Shown piece by piece: positions 4,084-6,142 of a stretch of 6,142 nucleotides of DNA. The DNA lies in NCBI GenBank assembly GCA_016217775.1, contig JACRGG010000063.1:1-6142 (forward strand). Direction: 5' to 3'. Under the pieces are notes generated by a model. The model made no database searches. It worked only from the letters and a program-made list of their open reading frames with translations, and was not told where the DNA came from. Source of the DNA: Microcaldota archaeon. Lineage in GTDB: Archaea; Micrarchaeota; Micrarchaeia; Norongarragalinales; UBA97. How positions within the stretch are numbered: the first letter of the stretch is position 1; each line of letters opens with the position of its first letter. The position numbers were made by a program, and so were the translations under genes.

Positions 4084-6142
4084 ATGAAGATAATCGGAAG
4101 CATTGAATTCGGGTTTTTCTCCCCCGAGCAAATGCGCCAGATGAGCGCGGTTAAAATCACGATTCCCGACACTTACGACGAGGACGGCTACCCGATTGCG
4201 GGGGGACTGGCCGACCAGCGCCTCGGGGTAATCGACCCTGGGTTAAAGTGCCGCACTTGCGGGGGGAGAATGAAGTCGTGCGGAGGCCACTTTGGCCACA
4301 TTGAATTGGTGCGCCCGGTCGTCCACGTGGGATTCGCGAAAATGGTTTACGCATTGTTGAAAGCCACTTGCAAAAAGTGCTCGAGATTGCTTAGCGAGAG
4401 CAGCACTATCGACAAGGTGAAAAAGACCGGCGAGTGCCCGCACTGCGGGGAGAAGCAGGCTGCGGTAAAGTTCGTGAAGCCCACCACGTTTTACGAAGGC
4501 GACCGCAGGCTGTTGGCGAATGAAATCCGCGAGCGCCTCGAGCACATTCCCGACGAGGACTTGGCTTTGCTTGGCGTTAAAATCAGGCCGGAGTGGACCG
4601 TCCTTACCGTGTTGACCGTCCCGCCTGTTACGGTGAGGCCGTCGATTACCTTGGAGACGGGGGAGAGAAGCGAAGACGATTTGACGCACAAGCTAGTCGA
4701 CATCATCCGCATCAACCAGCGGCTTGGGGAAAACATTGACGCTGGCGCGCCGCAATTAATCATTGAGGACTTGTGGGAATTACTGCAGTACCACACCGCT
4801 ACTTTTTACGACAACGAAACCGCGGGGATTCCGCCCGCCAGGCACCGAAGCGGGAGGCAGCTGAAAACGCTGTTTCAAAGGCTTAAGGGGAAAGAAGGGA
4901 GGTTTCGGTACAACCTGTCTGGAAAGAGGGTAAACTTTTCCGCCAGGACTGTCGTCACCCCCGACCCGACGCTGGGAATCAATATGCTTGGAGTGCCGGA
5001 AGAGATTGCAAGCGAGCTGACCGTGCCTTTGATGGCAACGGAGTGGAACTTGGAGAGCTGCAGGCAGCTGATTAAGGACAAGCCGGATAAGATTAATTAC
5101 GTGATTAAGCCCGACGGGCGGAGAAAGAAGCTGACGACGACCAACATTGACGAGGTCGCGACCGAGCTGGCGCAAGGCTACGTTATTGAAAGGCAGTTGA
5201 TTGACGGCGACACCGTCATTTTCAACCGCCAGCCTTCACTGCACCGGGTGTCTATGATGGCGCACAAGGTGAAAGTCCTGCCGGGCAAGACGTTCAGGTT
5301 CAATTCCGCGGACTGCTCTCCTTACAACGCGGACTTTGACGGGGACGAAATGAACATCCACGTCCCGCAAAACGAGGAGGCGATGGCGGAAGCCCAGATT
5401 CTAATGAAGGTAAGCGAGCAAATCCTCTCGACGCGAAACGGCGAGCCGATAATCGTCCCGGAGTACGACCACGTTGCGGGAACTTACGTGCTGACGATGC
5501 TTGACTGGACTTTCCCCAAGGAAGAGGCGTGCAGGATGCTGGGGGAAGCCGGGGTTTACGACGAAGTGAAAAAGGACTTAAGCGGAAGGGAATTGTTTTC
5601 AATGATACTCCCCGACATCGACTTCAAGCACTCAAGCCCCAAAGGAGACGTAGTAATAAAGAAAGGAAAGCTAGTCGAGGGGATAGTCGACGGGCGCGCG
5701 TGCCGAAAGCTGCTTAAGGCGATTTTCGTAGAGCAAGGAAGCGACGCCGCCGAAAAGTTCTTGAACAGCCTCACGATGCTTTCAACTAGCGTGCTCACCC
5801 AATTCGGGCTGTCATTAAGCCTGGAGGACTACCACTTGAGCCAAGACGCGCTTGCGCAAATCGAGGAAGTGTACCGCGAGGGCCACAAGCAGTCAAGCAG
5901 GCTAATCAAGAAGTACCGCGAGAAGACTTTAATCCGCCAGCCGGGAAAAACATTGCGCGAAACTTTGGAAGAGCAGGTGATGAACGTGCTCGAGAAAGTC
6001 AGGCGCGATTCCTGGAGGGTAATCCAGTTCACTTATGGGGACGACGGCAATCATGTCGACGGGCAGCAAGTGGCTTACGGAGAGCCGGTCGGGGTTCTAG
6101 CCGCGCAGTCAATAGGAGTGCCGGGCACTCAAATGAGCATCG
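4084..6142 (+). CDS. rpoA1: RNA polymerase subunit A' (Rpo1N), partial at right edge, internal gap, runs into A'' motif
   Basis: A' is the N-terminal part of the largest subunit and carries the catalytic Mg2+. 686 codons are open to the window edge. In order: the start MKIIGSIEFGFFSPEQ; clamp zinc site Cys56, Cys59, Cys66, His69; second zinc site Cys96, Cys99, Cys118, Cys121; RSEDDLTHKLVDIIR; GIPPARHRSGRQLKTL; GKRVNFSARTVVTPDP from 280; NRQPSLHR at 381-388; and the catalytic NADFDGDEM at 415-423 with Asp417, Asp419 and Asp421 all present. GEPIIVP, LTQFGLSLSLEDYHL and GKTLRETLEEQVMNVLEKV (to 639) follow. Then, instead of the bridge helix (ARTGARGS...GQQ) and the HAMGGREGL block, the chain goes straight to RDSWRVIQFTYGDDG (641-655), normally the end of A'. 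It then continues to GEPVGVLAAQSIGVPGTQM (666-684), which belongs to A''. Roughly 130-200 residues seem missing, and the usual SIGEPG reads SIGVPG (Val679). The cut-off downstream end is unknown. Confidence 0.9.
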   Translation, partial: MKIIGSIEFGFFSPEQMRQMSAVKITIPDTYDEDGYPIAGGLADQRLGVIDPGLKCRTCGGRMKSCGGHFGHIELVRPVVHVGFAKMVYALLKATCKKCSRLLSESSTIDKVKKTGECPHCGEKQAAVKFVKPTTFYEGDRRLLANEIRERLEHIPDEDLALLGVKIRPEWTVLTVLTVPPVTVRPSITLETGERSEDDLTHKLVDIIRINQRLGENIDAGAPQLIIEDLWELLQYHTATFYDNETAGIPPARHRSGRQLKTLFQRLKGKEGRFRYNLSGKRVNFSARTVVTPDPTLGINMLGVPEEIASELTVPLMATEWNLESCRQLIKDKPDKINYVIKPDGRRKKLTTTNIDEVATELAQGYVIERQLIDGDTVIFNRQPSLHRVSMMAHKVKVLPGKTFRFNSADCSPYNADFDGDEMNIHVPQNEEAMAEAQILMKVSEQILSTRNGEPIIVPEYDHVAGTYVLTMLDWTFPKEEACRMLGEAGVYDEVKKDLSGRELFSMILPDIDFKHSSPKGDVVIKKGKLVEGIVDGRACRKLLKAIFVEQGSDAAEKFLNSLTMLSTSVLTQFGLSLSLEDYHLSQDALAQIEEVYREGHKQSSRLIKKYREKTLIRQPGKTLRETLEEQVMNVLEKVRRDSWRVIQFTYGDDGNHVDGQQVAYGEPVGVLAAQSIGVPGTQMSI

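Noticed and set aside
1..6142. tRNA, rRNA, CRISPR, insertion sequence or toxin-antitoxin elements
   Set aside because: No cloverleaf, repeat-spacer array, transposase motif or terminal inverted repeats were found on reading both strands. All long frames are explained by rpo genes.

Overview
This window is the core RNA polymerase operon of an archaeon, read on the + strand in the order rpoH (subunit H/Rpo5), rpoB2 (B''/Rpo2N), rpoB1 (B'/Rpo2C) and rpoA1 (A'/Rpo1N, running off the right edge). A beta-like subunit split into B'' and B', the small H subunit, TATA-like rather than -35/-10 signals, and the archaeal/eukaryotic style of every conserved block all point to Archaea. Split B is common in euryarchaeotes and several DPANN lineages. 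The short, somewhat divergent proteins would suit a DPANN-type or other uncultured archaeon, but that placement is inference.

Layout. Positions 1-163 (minus strand) hold the AT-rich 5' end of a small divergent membrane-protein gene. It has an excellent ribosome binding site but an apparent one-base frameshift just after its ATG. Positions 164-325 are a divergent intergenic region with three copies of a 12-base motif and a palindromic TATA box. Positions 326-568 are rpoH. Positions 569-746 are a non-coding leader with a T run just after rpoH and two hairpins directly before the rpoB2 ribosome binding site. Then come rpoB2 (747-2213), a 58-base AT-rich spacer, rpoB1 (2272-3813), a separate 88-codon ORF for the C-terminal zinc/clamp segment of B' (3814-4080), and rpoA1 (4084 to the edge).

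The polymerase here departs from the textbook form in two major ways. First, B' is interrupted in frame by a TAA that falls exactly where the nearly universal Gly-Glu-Met motif should be, with an ATG immediately after it, so the beta-like chain is encoded in three pieces. Second, the A' reading frame jumps from the helical region before the bridge helix straight to the end of A', and then continues into the A'' trigger-loop motif. The bridge helix and the following block are missing, and there is no A'/A'' gene boundary. Several single residues at normally conserved positions are also changed. Either this is a strongly derived polymerase, or a decaying or second copy, or the assembly carries errors. 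The sequence alone does not settle which.

The encoded subunits normally act together: B'' and B' form one side of the cleft and bind nucleotide and RNA; A' carries the NADFDGD catalytic Mg2+ loop; and H binds A' at the lower jaw.
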